A stretch of 64,000 bases of DNA from Mrakia gelida (lineage: Eukaryota > Basidiomycota > Tremellomycetes > Cystofilobasidiales > Mrakiaceae), in the NCBI GenBank assembly GCA_024345305.1, contig BRON01000017.1, positions 558,001 to 622,000 on the forward strand, read 5' to 3'. A program made the translations under genes and the position numbers. This document shows positions 45,466 through 56,745 of the stretch, piece after piece. Every line of letters starts with the position of its first letter. Position 1 is the first letter of the stretch. The notes beneath the pieces are model-generated. The model had not been told where the DNA came from. It saw nothing but the letters and a program-made list of their open reading frames with translations, and did not search any database.

Positions 45466-47514
45466 ATGTCGCCTTCCTCCCTTCTCCCTTCCTACGAAGC
45501 TCTCAAAGCTCGTTACGAGGCCGCCAACCAAGGTCACCTCCTTTCGTTCTACTCGTCTCTCCCTCCTTCTGAGCAGACCTCGCTCCTCCAGCAACTCGCA
45601 GATCTGGACGTAGAGAGGGTCAACAGGATCTACATCAAAGCGATCGAATCGGAACAAGGTCTCACTCCCAAGAACAGTCCAAGATTGAAGAAGACGACCC
45701 TCGTAGAGACGGGAACGCTCGAGAGAGTGAGGAGGGAGAGGAGCGAGAGCTTGAGCGAGAGGGAGGCTTCAACCCTCGAAGGAGGAATCAACGCTCTCTC
45801 CTTCTCAGAGTTCGGGTCAAAATCAACTCCCACCACCACCAAGACGGAGGACAAGGTCGTGGAAGTTAAGGAGGTCGCAGAATCGTTTGGAACCAAGATC
45901 CTCAACGGCGTAGGAGCTCTCGTCGGAACCATCACAGGAACCTCCTCCTCCTCCCCTTCCCCTCCGACTCCTGCCGCCAACGGTCACTCCTCCTCCTCCT
46001 CCCCGGTCAAACCCTCCATCGACGAATCCAACGGTCTCCTCACCACCCCTTCAGCTCCTCCTCCTCACATCGAAGACTCGGACGACATCGAACCCCTCCC
46101 AGCGTCCTGCGCCGCCTCGGTTCTCACCTCCCCTTCCCTCACCGCCTCTTGGCGAAGGACAGGTCTCGAAGCCATCGCTCGCTCCCAAGTCGCCGTTCTT
46201 CTCATGGCAGGAGGTCAAGGGACTCGTCTTGGATCCTCAGCTCCCAAGGGATGCTTCGACATCGGTCTCCCTTCGAGCAAGACGCTCTTCCAGTACCAAG
46301 CCGAGAGGATCAGGAGGTTGGAGGAGGTCGCTAGGAAGGAGGTCGGTGGGGAAGAAGGGGAGAAGGCGACCATCACTTGGTTCGTGATGACGAGTGGACC
46401 TACGAGGGTCGAGACGGAGGCGTTCTTTAGGGAGAAGGACTTCTTCGGGCTGCTGGAACAGGACGTGGTCTTTTTCGAGCAAGGTGAGTTCGCTTTCGTT
46501 CAGCCCTCGGCCTCTTTCTTCACCTCCTTCCTTCCTTCCTTCGAGCTTCTTTTCTTTGGCTCGAGCTGACCATTCTCATCACTTCTCTTTTCCTACCTCT
46601 TCGTCGTCCCTTTCCCTCGTCCTCCAGGAGTCCTCCCCTGCCTCTCGGAATCCGGCAAGATCCTCCTCTCTTCCACCTCCACCATCGCCCTCGCCCCAGA
46701 CGGCAACGGAGGAGTCTACTCAGCCCTTCGACGACCTCTCTCCTCCACCGACTCCCGAACCGTCGTCTCCATCATCGAGCAACGCAAGATCCAGTACATC
46801 CACGCCTACGGAGTCGACAACTGTCTCGTTCGAGTCGCGGACCCCACCTTCGTCGGATACTGCATCACCCAAGGAGCCGAGTGCGGAGCCAAGGTCGTCC
46901 CCAAGACGGTCCCGACCGAATCCGTCGGGGTCGTCGCTAGGAAGGGAGGAGCGTTCGGAGTCGTCGAGTACACGGAACTTCCCAAGGCCAAAGCCGAACA
47001 GAGGGACGCGAACGGAGAACTTTCGTTCAGAGCGGCCAATATCGCCAACCACTTCTACACGACCACCTTCCTCAACGAGATCGATTCGTTCGAACCCCTC
47101 ATGGCTTTCCACATCGCCAGGAAGAAGATCCCTACCGTCGATCTCGCCACCGGAGAGGCCGTCGCACCTTCGAGCCCGAACGGAATGAAGCTCGAGATGT
47201 TCGTGTTCGACGTGTTCCCCTTCACGGAGACGCTCGCGGTGCTCGAGGTCGAACGAGTCGAGGAGTTCTCGCCGCTCAAGAATGGGAAAGGGTCGAAGAC
47301 GGACAACCAGGAGACGAGCAAGACGGATTTGTTGGCTCAGCAGAAGAGGTGGATCGAGGCTGTTGGGGCGAAGGTGGAGACGAAGGAGGAGGTGGAAGTT
47401 AGTCCTTTGGTTAGTTATGCTGGAGAGGGACTGGAGGCGTTGAAGGGGTTCGTGTTCAGGAAGGGAGGAGTGATTGAGAGCTTGGAGAAGGAGGCGTTGG
47501 AGAGGTTCGCGTAA
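45466..47514 (+). CDS. UAP1: UDP-N-acetylglucosamine pyrophosphorylase
   Basis: Two exons, 45466-46483 and 46628-47514 (634 residues). It converts GlcNAc-1-phosphate and UTP to UDP-GlcNAc in the cytosol, the precursor for chitin, N-glycans and GPI anchors. Motifs: nucleotide-binding [113 protein letters not shown] and [12 protein letters not shown]. The AGGQGTRLG loop begins near residue 247, about 130 residues later than in typical fungal enzymes. The extra part is a Ser/Pro/Glu-rich insertion between the N-terminal helices ([20 protein letters not shown]) and the catalytic core. A GTAAGT donor only 6 nt after the stop begins a probable 3' UTR intron (47520-47615). Confidence 0.95.
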
Positions 47515-48186
47515 AGTTCGTAAGTTTGTCTTCTTTCTCTCTCTCTCTTGGGTCGCTTTCGATCCTTTTGTGAGATCGAGAAACTGACTCTCCTCTATAT
47601 CTTTCGTTCGCTCAGTCGCCGTCAACCATCACTCTCGCACCTCCCTCGTCCTCACCCTCGCCCTCGTCGTCGCGTCGCATCAAACCCTCCCTCCTCGCAT
47701 CTTCCCTTCTTCCCCGCCATGGACATACACGCCTCTCTCTCGAACTGCCTTTCTCCTCGTACACTAGACTCACGACCCCGTATCTACCTCGCTCTCGCTC
47801 TCTAGTCTTTGCTTCTCGTTTCGTTTTCCCTTTGCTTTCCCTCGCGCAACCTCTCCTACCCTCGCCCTCGCCCTCGCCCTCGTTTATTTCCCCTACACCA
47901 GCATCCCAGCAAGCTCTTTCCCCTCTTTTTATTAGTCTCTTTTGCTTAACAAAACTCGGACGCTCTCTTCCTCTCTTCCCTTTGCTAGTGGTATAGACCC
48001 TCGGACATTTTCCCCTCGCGCGCTTTTCTTTCGTTTGCTTTCTCCTCTCTCTCCCTCTCGTACACCAGTCTTTTGCTTTCTTTCTCGTTCTTCTTTTCTC
48101 TCACGTACCTAGCCTCTACCCATCGCATGTTTCTCTTCTCTTCTTCGGTCTGGTCTGCGTCCGTGTCGGCGGGGAGAAACTCAGAA
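47515..48186. other. UAP1 3' flank, no gene seen
   Basis: It begins with the probable 3' UTR intron 47520-47615 (GTAAGT ... AAACTGACTC ... CGCTCAG), then C/T-rich sequence with a (CCCTCG)n-like tract near 47860-47880. Confidence 0.45.
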
Positions 48187-48869
48187 TCGAGCGCGTCGTC
48201 CCCACCCCACGCCTCCGCCCTTTGTCTCGAGCTCTCGATCCTCCTCTGAACCCGTATGTCTCTCTGACGCCCGCTTGTTCTCCTTAAAAAGCGCGGAGGA
48301 AGCTCTTGCGTTACGAGATCGAGAGTGAGAGCGCTGAGCACTGAGGCATTCGAGAGGACAAGCGAGCGAGAAGATTAAGAGAAAGAAAACACGACTGAAA
48401 GGAAGAGCAGCCCAAAAGGAGGTCGAAGGAGCGAGCGGAGATGAGAATCTAGGAGTACCAAAGAAGGGAAACAGAGGAGAACGGGGAAAGACAGAAGAAA
48501 GAAAACGAGAAGAATCGAGGAAACGGCGAAGCAAAACGAGGGGAGAACATGAGCCAAGAGGCAACGGAGGACTTCACCACTACTTGGGCTTGACGACGAC
48601 TCGGGAGTTGTCGGCGAACGAGATGTAGAAGTCGTCCTGGAGAAGAGGAAAGAAGAGAGGGAAGGGAGGGAGGGACGAAGGTCAGCTTCGAGTTCGACCA
48701 AGCTCTCGTTCTGTCGACCCGTCGTCGTCGTCGTGATATCAAGAAAAAAGATGCTCACCGAAGGATGCCTGTAAAGAGGCTGCTTGAGGAGCTTCTGATC
48801 CAAGAAGTGACCGATGTAATCGACGGATCGACCGAGAACGAAGAAAGCGTTGAGGGCTTTTGATCTTGT
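48187..48869 (-). repeat. Inverted partial copy of the ATP-citrate lyase 3' end
   Basis: Read on the minus strand, this segment repeats 55817-56482. It contains the last part of the penultimate exon ([19 protein letters not shown]), the last intron complete with both splice sites, the final exon ending VVVKPK-stop, and about 370 bp of 3' flank. About 430 bp (48375-48803) match base for base except roughly one difference; the outer 60-120 bp at each end are diverged. At the coding end the copy would read [17 protein letters not shown] where the gene reads [17 protein letters not shown]. The retained intron shows duplication at DNA level, not retroposition. There is no promoter or start, so it is a gene fragment. 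Confidence 0.9.
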
Positions 48870-48903
48870 TACTTTCTGCTCCGTCTTCCTTCTTCCTCTT
48901 GCC

Positions 48904-48941
48904 CTTTCTAAACGGATGCCAACCAGGTGAGCTACTTCGAG
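48904..48941 (-). pseudogene. tRNA-Tyr 5'-half relic 1
   Basis: The minus strand matches the intact tRNA-Tyr at 63090-63175 from its 5' end (CTCGAAGTAGCTCACCTGG) through the D-arm and into the anticodon arm (CATCCGTTTAGAAAGG), then stops matching where the tRNA intron begins. The D-stem is damaged (GTTGGC for GTAGAGC) and the anticodon is lost. No T-arm or 3' acceptor strand is present. Confidence 0.75.
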
Positions 48942-49085
48942 CTCGACTTATCTTGATGACAGCCACCACCTCCGACTGACCTAGTGACGAGAGCGGAAGT
49001 TGACAGCTCATCCTTGAGGCGAGTCGAGTCGCGTCGTTTCGCCCATGGCCGCTTTTCCTTTTTGATTCCTTCTCCCTCTTGTCCT

Positions 49086-49122
49086 CTTCCAAACCGGCGC
49101 TCCCCAGGTGAGCTACTTCGAG
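49086..49122 (-). pseudogene. tRNA-Tyr 5'-half relic 2
   Basis: A second half-tRNA, 181 bp from the first, begins CTCGAAGTAGCTCACCTGG and keeps a D-stem (GCTC/GAGC) but has a diverged anticodon arm (CCGGTTTGGAAG). Sequence on both sides of relics 1 and 2 is also similar (TTCCTTCT.CCCTCTTG on one side, TTGATGACA on the other), so they form a tandem duplication of about 180 bp. Confidence 0.72.
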
Positions 49123-49425
49123 AGAAGGTATTTTTGATGACAATGACCACCATTGACTGACCTAGTTACGCGAGTCGAGATCGGGAGTTCCCCTTCGAGG
49201 CGACGGGAGAACGAAAGTCAACAAGAAGCGGACGCGTCGTGATCTTCCTTCAACGACGAGCCGTGCCTCCCATCCCCTCGTCGCACCCAAAGCAAGCGAG
49301 GACAGTGAGTTAGACTGGAGTGAGCTTGATGAAACGATGTGTGTACACATGAGGGGATGCACACGAGGAGAAGTGGACGTCGTCGCGTCTCAAAGAGGTG
49401 AGCTACAAGGAGCGGGAGAGAGGAC
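49104..49425. repeat. Dispersed repeat matching the 5' flank of tRNA-Tyr (copy at 63159-63475)
   Basis: About 320 bp align with 63159-63475 at roughly 80% identity by eye. Shared blocks include GATGACAATGACCACC, GAGTTCCCCTTCGAGGCGAC, ATCTTCCTTCAAC, TGTGTACACATGAGGGGATG and GACGTCGTCGCGTCTC. The repeat starts at the half-tRNA. Open frames on its minus strand are conserved between the copies but have no recognisable motif. Confidence 0.75.
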
Positions 49426-50624
49426 AGAAGAGCTTCGCCTGCCCTCTGCAAGACTGCCCTCGGACTACTGCATCCAGCTCAAAGTCATCGGAGTCTCTTC
49501 TCGCCTCTCGAGAGGCTCGTAGAAGTCTCACTGAGGGAGACTTCGACTCAAACGACGGCACTTCGTCGAGCTCACCCTCCCTCCTCCCTCCTGCGTTCGA
49601 ACGATCCCGACCGAAGTATGAGCTCGAGGGACGGTTCCTTCGATGATCGATGGGATTCCAGGTGGGCGAGAGCCATTAAGCAGTGTATCAGTGGTGCTCG
49701 GCGATCTCGAAGGAGGGAGAGGGAAAGGCAGAGGAGCGAGACCGTCGAGCTCACATTTAGCCATGATCGCTCCCTCCCTGCCTTTCCCACTTCTTCTTCG
49801 AGTGTGAGCAGGTTCATCAGGAGAAACCCCTCACGAGAAGATTCGTAAGACATCTGAGACTCGTGTGCGTCTAGAACATGAAGGCGGAGAAGCAAGCTCG
49901 TGCAAGTCGGTGAGACGAAAGACGGAGGAGCGTCGAGCTGGTCCGCTCCCCCTCTCGTCGTCTGGCATCCTCGCGAGGGTCGAGGCCACCCCAACACCGA
50001 AGACCGAAGCACACTCAGAATCTCACCTCATTTCAACACACTGAATTTTCTGTCTCTCGCAGATTTTCACGAGAAAGGCGGCTGAGCGAGGCTCGCGACG
50101 GCTCACACGATCAGCAGCATTCCTTCTCGCGCTCGACCTTTTTCTTCTGAGGATCCCAACTTCCCACGTTGCATCTCCACCTCCCCCAACGGCGTTCAGC
50201 ACGAGCTCTTTCGACCAAGCAGAGCGCAGGAAACCACACCAAACATTCCATCCGTCCCATGCCTTCGGCGTTTTTCCTCGCTGGTTGGGGAACGCGTCTC
50301 TCTTCTTCTTGACGACGGGCGTGAGAGATGTACCCTTTTCTCAAGCAGGATTTCTCAATTTGCTACCAAAACCTTGCTTTGACCTCACTTTGATCCCTTA
50401 TCTATCGTTCTGCCTTTCGTTTTCGTGCTTTCTCTTACGAGGCGTCGAAAGCACAGTCTCGTTGGGGTGGGACGAGGTCGACCGTCCCTCCCTTTCCCCT
50501 TCTTTGGTCCTCTCTCCTCCTCACCTTCCAACCCCCATCCTCTCTCCCCTTCTCCCTTCTTCTCTCTCTTTCCTTCTCCTTCTCTTTCCCTTCCCCTCCA
50601 TCTCCCCCCCTCCAACCTCCAACA
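49426..50624. other. Intergenic region upstream of ATP-citrate lyase
   Basis: About 1.2 kb with no supported gene. An open frame at 49572-50012 (-) has no motif. The final 150 bp before the ACL ATG are C/T-rich (50480-50620). Confidence 0.4.
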
Positions 50625-53600
50625 ATGTCTTCCAAAGGTGCGTAGAAACGAGATGGCGAAAGAAACGAAGAAGAGCTCATCTGGATTTGGACTGATCTCG
50701 TTCCGTTGGGGGTTGGCTCGTTCTTCTTCTTCTCTTTCTTTTCTCTCCAGCCATTCGCGAGTACGATGCCAAGATGCTGTTGTCGCATTGGCTTCCTCTC
50801 ATCAAGACTCCCATCCCTACTTCCGGTCCTTCCACGGCTACCCCAGTCCGAGTCGCTCAGGTTCAATGGTAAGTCCAGCCGCTCCCTCTTGCCGTCCGCC
50901 TTCTTCATCTCCCTCCCCTCCTCTTCTCGCCTCTCCTCTTCGCCTCCTTCTCGATTTAAGGGTGGGAGTCAATGTCAGAGAGGCTCTTAGATGGATTGGG
51001 AATGAGTTTGAGTGGTGAAAACCAGCTCGAGAGCTCGAGGACGGCTAAGATCTTGGGGAGATCAAGAGCTCCCTTCCCCATCAGCCCAAAAAGTGCTCGA
51101 AGCATCTGCCGCTCCCCTCACCATCTCTCCTCTCCCACCTCCCCTCTCTGCCCACTCTCTACATCATCCTTCTCCTTACCTCAGCATCCCTCAACTCTTT
51201 CGTCTCTCGCTTTTTCTCATTCGCTGACACCTCTCCTTCTCTTCTTTCGGCTCTGTTTCGGACCACCTCCCACCTCTCAGGGATCCTGCGACCAACACTC
51301 TCGTTCCTCCCATCGAGCCTGGAAAGGGTCTCCCCGACTGGGTCTTCACCGAGAAGCTTGTCGCTAAGCCCGATCAGCTCATCAAGCGACGAGGAAAGGC
51401 TGGTCTCCTCTGCTTGAACAAGGACTGGAAGGTCGCCGCCGAGTGGATCAAGGAGAAGGCTGGAAAGCCCGTCAAGGTTCGTTCCAGCTCGGTTTTCCCA
51501 CCTTCGGTCTTCTTGAAGATCTTCCTCTTGGCTCGTTATCGAGGAGTGTAAAGCCGACAGCTGACCTTCCTCGTTCTTGTTTATCTCCCTCGCTCGGCCT
51601 TCGCGAACATCAGGTCGAGAAGACCGTCGGAACCCTCAACACCTTCATCATCGAGCCTTTCCTTCCTCACCCTGCCGACACCGAGTACTACGTCTGTGTC
51701 AACTCGACCCGAGAGGGAGACGAGATCCTCTTCACCCACGAGGGTGGAGTCGACGTCGGAGATGTCGATGCTAAGGCTCTCAAGCTCCGTGAGTTCAGCT
51801 CTCCCTCTCATCGCGTCGCTCCCAGCTCTCGAGCTACCACTCGCCTCTGTTCTTGTTCTGACACTCCTTATTCTTCGCTTTCGATTCGTCCTCGCCCTCT
51901 TTCAACAGTCATCGCTGTCGGAGCTCCTTTCCCTTCTCGAGAGACCCTCATCTCTACCCTCCTCACCCACGTCCCTGCCACCAAGAAGGACGTTCTCGCC
52001 GACTTCCTCATCCGACTCTACGCTGTTTACGAGGATCTTCACTGTTCGTCTCATCTCTAAATCCGTCTGTCTCGAAGCGAAGCTGAACCGTTCCCATTCT
52101 CCTTCGTCCTCGCAGACGGTTACCTCGAGATCAACCCTCTGATCTGCCTCGACGGAGTCAACGGAGCTGCTCCCACCATCGAGTACCTCGACATGGCTGC
52201 CAAGCTGGATCAGGTTCGTTAGATAGCCTTTTTTCTCGTCTCGTTCGAGCTCAACTGACCTCAAGCTATGCTCTTCACGTTTTCCAGACCGCCGACTTCC
52301 TCTGTGGACCCAAGTGGGCTATCGCTCGAGACACCGCCGCTCCTACTCCTTCCGCTGGAGTCGCTTCCGCCATCAAGGCTGATCGAGGACCTCCCATGGT
52401 CTGGCCCGCTCCCTTCGGACGAGATCTCACCAAGGAGGAGGCCTACATCCAGCGATTGGACTCGTCGACCGGAGCCTCGCTCAAGTTGACCGTCCTCAAC
52501 GCTACTGGACGAGTCTGGACCATGGTCGCCGGAGGAGGAGCTTCCGTCGTCTACTCGTGAGTTAGACTTTCAGCTTTTGAGTTGGAACTCGTTTGAGGCG
52601 AAGGACGAACGCGCGAGCTGACTTCGACTCGATCTCGTTTCCTCTCTCTCCAGCGATGCCATCGCCGCTGCTGGATTCGCTCACGAGCTCGCCAACTACG
52701 GAGAGTACTCTGGAGCTCCTACTGAGGGACAGACCTACGAGTACGCCAAGACCATCCGTGAGTTTCCACCTCTAACCTATCTCGTTCGTCGAGAATCGAT
52801 TTCTGACGAGCTCCCTCTCTTCCCTTCGCGACCTTCAGTCTCGCTCATCACTCGAGGAGATGTTCACCCCGACGGAAAGATCCTCATCATCGGTGGAGGT
52901 ATCGCCAACTTTACCAACGTCGCTTCCACCTTCAAGGGTATCATCAAGGCTCTCCGAGAGGTTCAGCAGCCTTTGATCGACCACAAGGTCAAGATCTTCG
53001 TTCGACGAGGAGGTACGTCTTCGCTTTCCTCCCTTTTTCGAGCTTTGCCTTCTGTCTTTAGACCCTTGCTGACCTTCGCTCCTCTCCTCTTCTCCAGGAC
53101 CCAACTACCAGGAGGGTCTCAAGGCTTTCCGACTCCTCGGAGAGTCCCTCGGTGTCCCCATCGCCGTCTACGGACCCGAGACTCACATTACTGAGATCGT
53201 TCCTCTCGCTCTCGGACTCGCCAAGCGAACCGCTCCCGTCGTCGTTACCCTCCCCACCGTCGCTGGAACCGACACCCCCTCCGCTACCATCGCCGTCGCT
53301 CCCTCCGCCCCCATTGGAGACATCGCCGCCGACGGATCGAGGTCTCAGCCTGGAGACAACATCGTCAGGTTCGACACCACCGCCTCCTCCTCCGGACGAC
53401 CTTCCTACCGACCCTTCGACGAGACCACCCGATCCCTCGTCTACGGTCTCCAGCCTCGAGCCATCCAGGGAATGCTCGACTTCGACTTCTCGTGCGGTCG
53501 AAAGACTCCCTCCGTCGCCGCCATGATCTACCCCTTCGGAGGTCACCACATCCAGAAGTTCTACTGGGGTACAAAGGAGACTCTCCTTCCCGTCTACACC

Positions 53601-56104
53601 TCCGTCGCTGAGGCTACCAAGAAGCACCCCGACGCGGACGTCCTCGTCAACTTCTCGTCGAGCCGAAGTGTCTACTCGTCGACTCTCGACGCCTTCAAGT
53701 ACCCTCAGGTTCGTCGCATTTTCTGCTCTTTGCTTGCTTCGCTTTGCTCCGAAGAAGACTCACGAGCTGACTTTCTTCGTCCTCTTATCGTTCCATCTCT
53801 ACAGATCAAGGCCATCGCCCTCATCGCTGAGGGAGTCCCCGAGAGGCACGCCCGAGAGCTCCTTCACCTCGCCGAGAAGAAGGGTGTCCTCATCATCGGA
53901 CCCGCCACCGTCGGAGGAATCAAACCTGGATGCTTCAGGATCGGAAACTCCGGAGGGTGAGTCTTTCTGGTCTCGACTTTCTCGACGCGTCGACTCGAAC
54001 TCGCGCTGACCTCGCTTTTCATTTTCTTTCTCCCCTTTCCTCCCCGCTCAGAATGATGGATAACATCCTCGCCTCCAAGCTTTACCGAGCCGGATCCGTC
54101 GGATACGTCTCCAAGTCCGGAGGAATGTCCAACGAGCTCAACAACATCCTCTCGCTCGTCACCAACGGAACCTACGAGGGAATCGCCATCGGAGGAGATC
54201 GATACCCCGGAACCTCGTTCATCGACCACCTTCTTCGATACGAGCAGGACCCCGAGTGCAAGATGCTCGTCCTCCTCGGAGAGGTCGGAGGAGTCGAGGA
54301 GTACCGAGTTATCGAGGCTGTCAAGAACGGAACCATCAAGAAGCCCATCGTCGCCTGGGCCATCGGAACCTGCGCCAAGATGTTCACCACCGAGGTTCAG
54401 TTCGGACACGCTGGATCGATGGCCAACTCGGCTCTCGAGACCGCCGACGAGAAGAACAAGGCCATGAAGGCCGCTGGATTCATCGTCCCCGACACCTTCG
54501 AGGATCTGCCCGACGTCCTCAAGTCTACCTACGATGCTCTCGTCAACAATGGAACCATCGTCGTCAAGAAGGAGAAGGAGCCTCCTCTCATCCCCATGGA
54601 CTACAAGTGGGCTCAGGTTCGTCGTCTTCCTTTTCTTGCTCGTCTTCGTTCGACTCGTCCCTTCGAACTCGAGCTGACTCCTTTCCTCTTCCTCTTTCGA
54701 TTCAACAGGAGCTCGGTATGATCCGAAAGCCCGCTGCCTTCATCTCCACCATCTCCGACGAGCGAGGTCAGGAGCTCCTCTACGCTGGAATGAGGATCTC
54801 GGACGTTTTCAAGGAGGAGATCGGAATCGGAGGAGTTCTCTCCCTTCTCTGGTTCAAGAGGAGGCTCCCTCCCTACGCCTGCAAGTTCATCGAGATGGTC
54901 CTTCAGCTGACCGCCGATCACGGACCTGCCGGTGAGTTTCCATCTCTTCTTCGACTCGTTTCTGGTCTCAATATCGACTCGACCTCGAACTGACTCTCGC
55001 CCTCCCTTTCCTCTGCCCACCTCTTCAGTCTCCGGTGCCATGAACACCATCATCACCGCTCGAGCTGGAAAGGATCTCGTTTCGTCTCGTGAGTTTCTTT
55101 CCATCTCGCTCGCCTTCGATTCGTCGAGTCTCGTTCGTTCGTGGCTGACCTTCTCATCCTTCCCTCGTCGCTCTTCAGTCGCTGCCGGTCTCCTTACCAT
55201 CGGTGACCGATTCGGAGGAGCCCTCGACGGAGCTGCCGCCAACTTCACCGCTGCCCTCAACTCTGGACAGACTCCTCGAGAGTTCGTCGATTCGATGAGG
55301 AAGCAGAACAAGCTCAGTGAGTCTTCGAGATCGGTTGTTCGCGCCTCGACTTCTCCGTTCCCTCGCTGACCTTCTCTCTCGCTTTCTTTCTCCCTCTTCA
55401 GTCCCCGGTATTGGACACAAGATCAAGTCCAAGACCAACCCCGATCTCCGAGTCGAGCTCCTCAAGGACTTCGTCAAGGCCACCTTCCCTGCCACGTGAG
55501 TTTCGCTCGTTTCTCTCTCTTTCCCTCGTCTCGAGACCCAGACTGACCATCCCTTTCGTTTCCTCGTCCTCAGCGCTACCCTCGATTACGCTCTCGGTGT
55601 TGAGAACGTCACCTCGGCCAAGAAGGACTCCGTTCGTTCACTCTTTCTTCCTCGTCCTCGACGCGTCGATCCTCCGCTGACCTCTTTTCCCCTTCCCCTC
55701 CTCTTCGCTTCACCTCCTCAGCTCATCCTCAACGTCGACGGATGCATCGCCGCCGCCTTCTGTGATCTTCTCAACTGCACCGGTGCTTTCTCTGAGGAGG
55801 AGGCTTCCGAGTACCTCAAGATCGGAACCCTCAACGGTCTCTTCGTCCTCGGTCGATCCATCGGATTCATCGGTCACTTCTTGGATCAGAAGCTCCTCAA
55901 GCAGCCTCTTTACAGGCATCCTTCGGTGAGCATCTTTTTTCTTGATATCACGACGACGACGACGGGTCGACAGAACGAGAGCTTGGTCGAACTCGAAGCT
56001 GACCTTCGTCCCTCCCTCCCTTCCCTCTCTTCTTTCCTCTTCTCCAGGACGACTTCTACATCTCGTTCGCCGACAACTCCCGAGTCGTCGTCAAGCCCAA
56101 GTAG
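50625..56104 (+). CDS. ACL1: ATP-citrate lyase, single-chain
   Basis: Spliced from more than fifteen exons; ATG at 50625 ([18 protein letters not shown]), TAG at 56102-56104. It cleaves cytosolic citrate with ATP and CoA to acetyl-CoA and oxaloacetate, feeding lipid synthesis and histone acetylation. N-terminal ATP-grasp and CoA regions: [34 protein letters not shown] and [17 protein letters not shown]. The middle succinyl-CoA-synthetase-like region has [20 protein letters not shown], whose His is the phosphohistidine site. The C-terminal citrate-synthase-like lyase region has [20 protein letters not shown] and [19 protein letters not shown], ending [20 protein letters not shown] and VVVKPK. 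Both halves are in one chain, as in basidiomycetes and animals. Intron 2 (50869-51280) is 412 bp, much longer than the others. The 3' end is duplicated in inverse orientation at 48187-48869. Confidence 0.95.
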
Positions 56105-56482
56105 TGGTGAAGTCCTCCGTTGCCTCTTGGCTCATGTTCTCCCCTCGTTTTGCTTCGCCGTTTCTTCGATTCTTCTCGTTTTCTTTCTTCTGTCTTTCCC
56201 CGTTCTCCTCTGTTTCCCTTCTTTGGTACTCCTAGATTCTCATCTCCGCTCGCTCCTTCGACCTCCTTTTGGGCTGCTCTTCCTTTCAGTCGTGTTTTCT
56301 TTCTCTTAATCTTCTCGCTCGCTTGTCCTCTCGAATGCCTCAGTGCTCAGCGCTCTCACTCTCGATCTCGTAACGCAAGAGCTTCCTCCGCGTTTTCTGA
56401 GGAGCGGGCCGTAGGGAGACATACAGGTCCAGAGGAGGATCGAGAGCTCGAAACAAAGGGCGGAGGCGTGGAGAGACGCGCT
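55817..56482 (+). repeat. ACL1 3' end, parent copy of the inverted repeat
   Basis: This stretch covers the end of ACL1 and its 3' flank, and is repeated in opposite orientation at 48187-48869, about 7 kb away. See that entry for the extent and identity. Confidence 0.9.
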
Positions 56483-56745
56483 GGAGGTGACTCACCAAAC
56501 AACCTCAAACATCCAGGAGAGGCCTGAAGCAGTACCCGGATCCACTCGGGAGCTCAAGGCGTCTCCTATCCCCTTGGCACGTACGGCTCCTCTATCTGAA
56601 GCTTCCTCTTCGTCTCTTCCTCCCTCGAGTCGCCCCCAACACTCACCTTCCCTCCACCCCTCCGTCGCTCTCGTTCGCTTCGCTTCTCTCCCTCCACCCC
56701 CACACTCCCTCAGCCAACCTACCCACACTCTTTTTTGAAGCAAAC

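Noticed and set aside
48375..48803. Minus-strand open frame of 142 codons identical to a plus-strand frame at 55881-56309
   Set aside because: It reads through the ACL1 last intron and 3' UTR; it exists because of the inverted duplication and is not a gene of its own.
48880..49425. Interpretation of the half-tRNA repeats as a tRNA-derived SINE
   Set aside because: The sequence upstream of the tRNA 5' end is also shared with the intact locus and no A-tail or target-site duplication is visible, so segmental duplication fits better. A genome search could reopen this.
49572..50012. 146-codon minus-strand frame
   Set aside because: Low-complexity Leu/Ser/Arg composition, no recognisable domain, no splice support.
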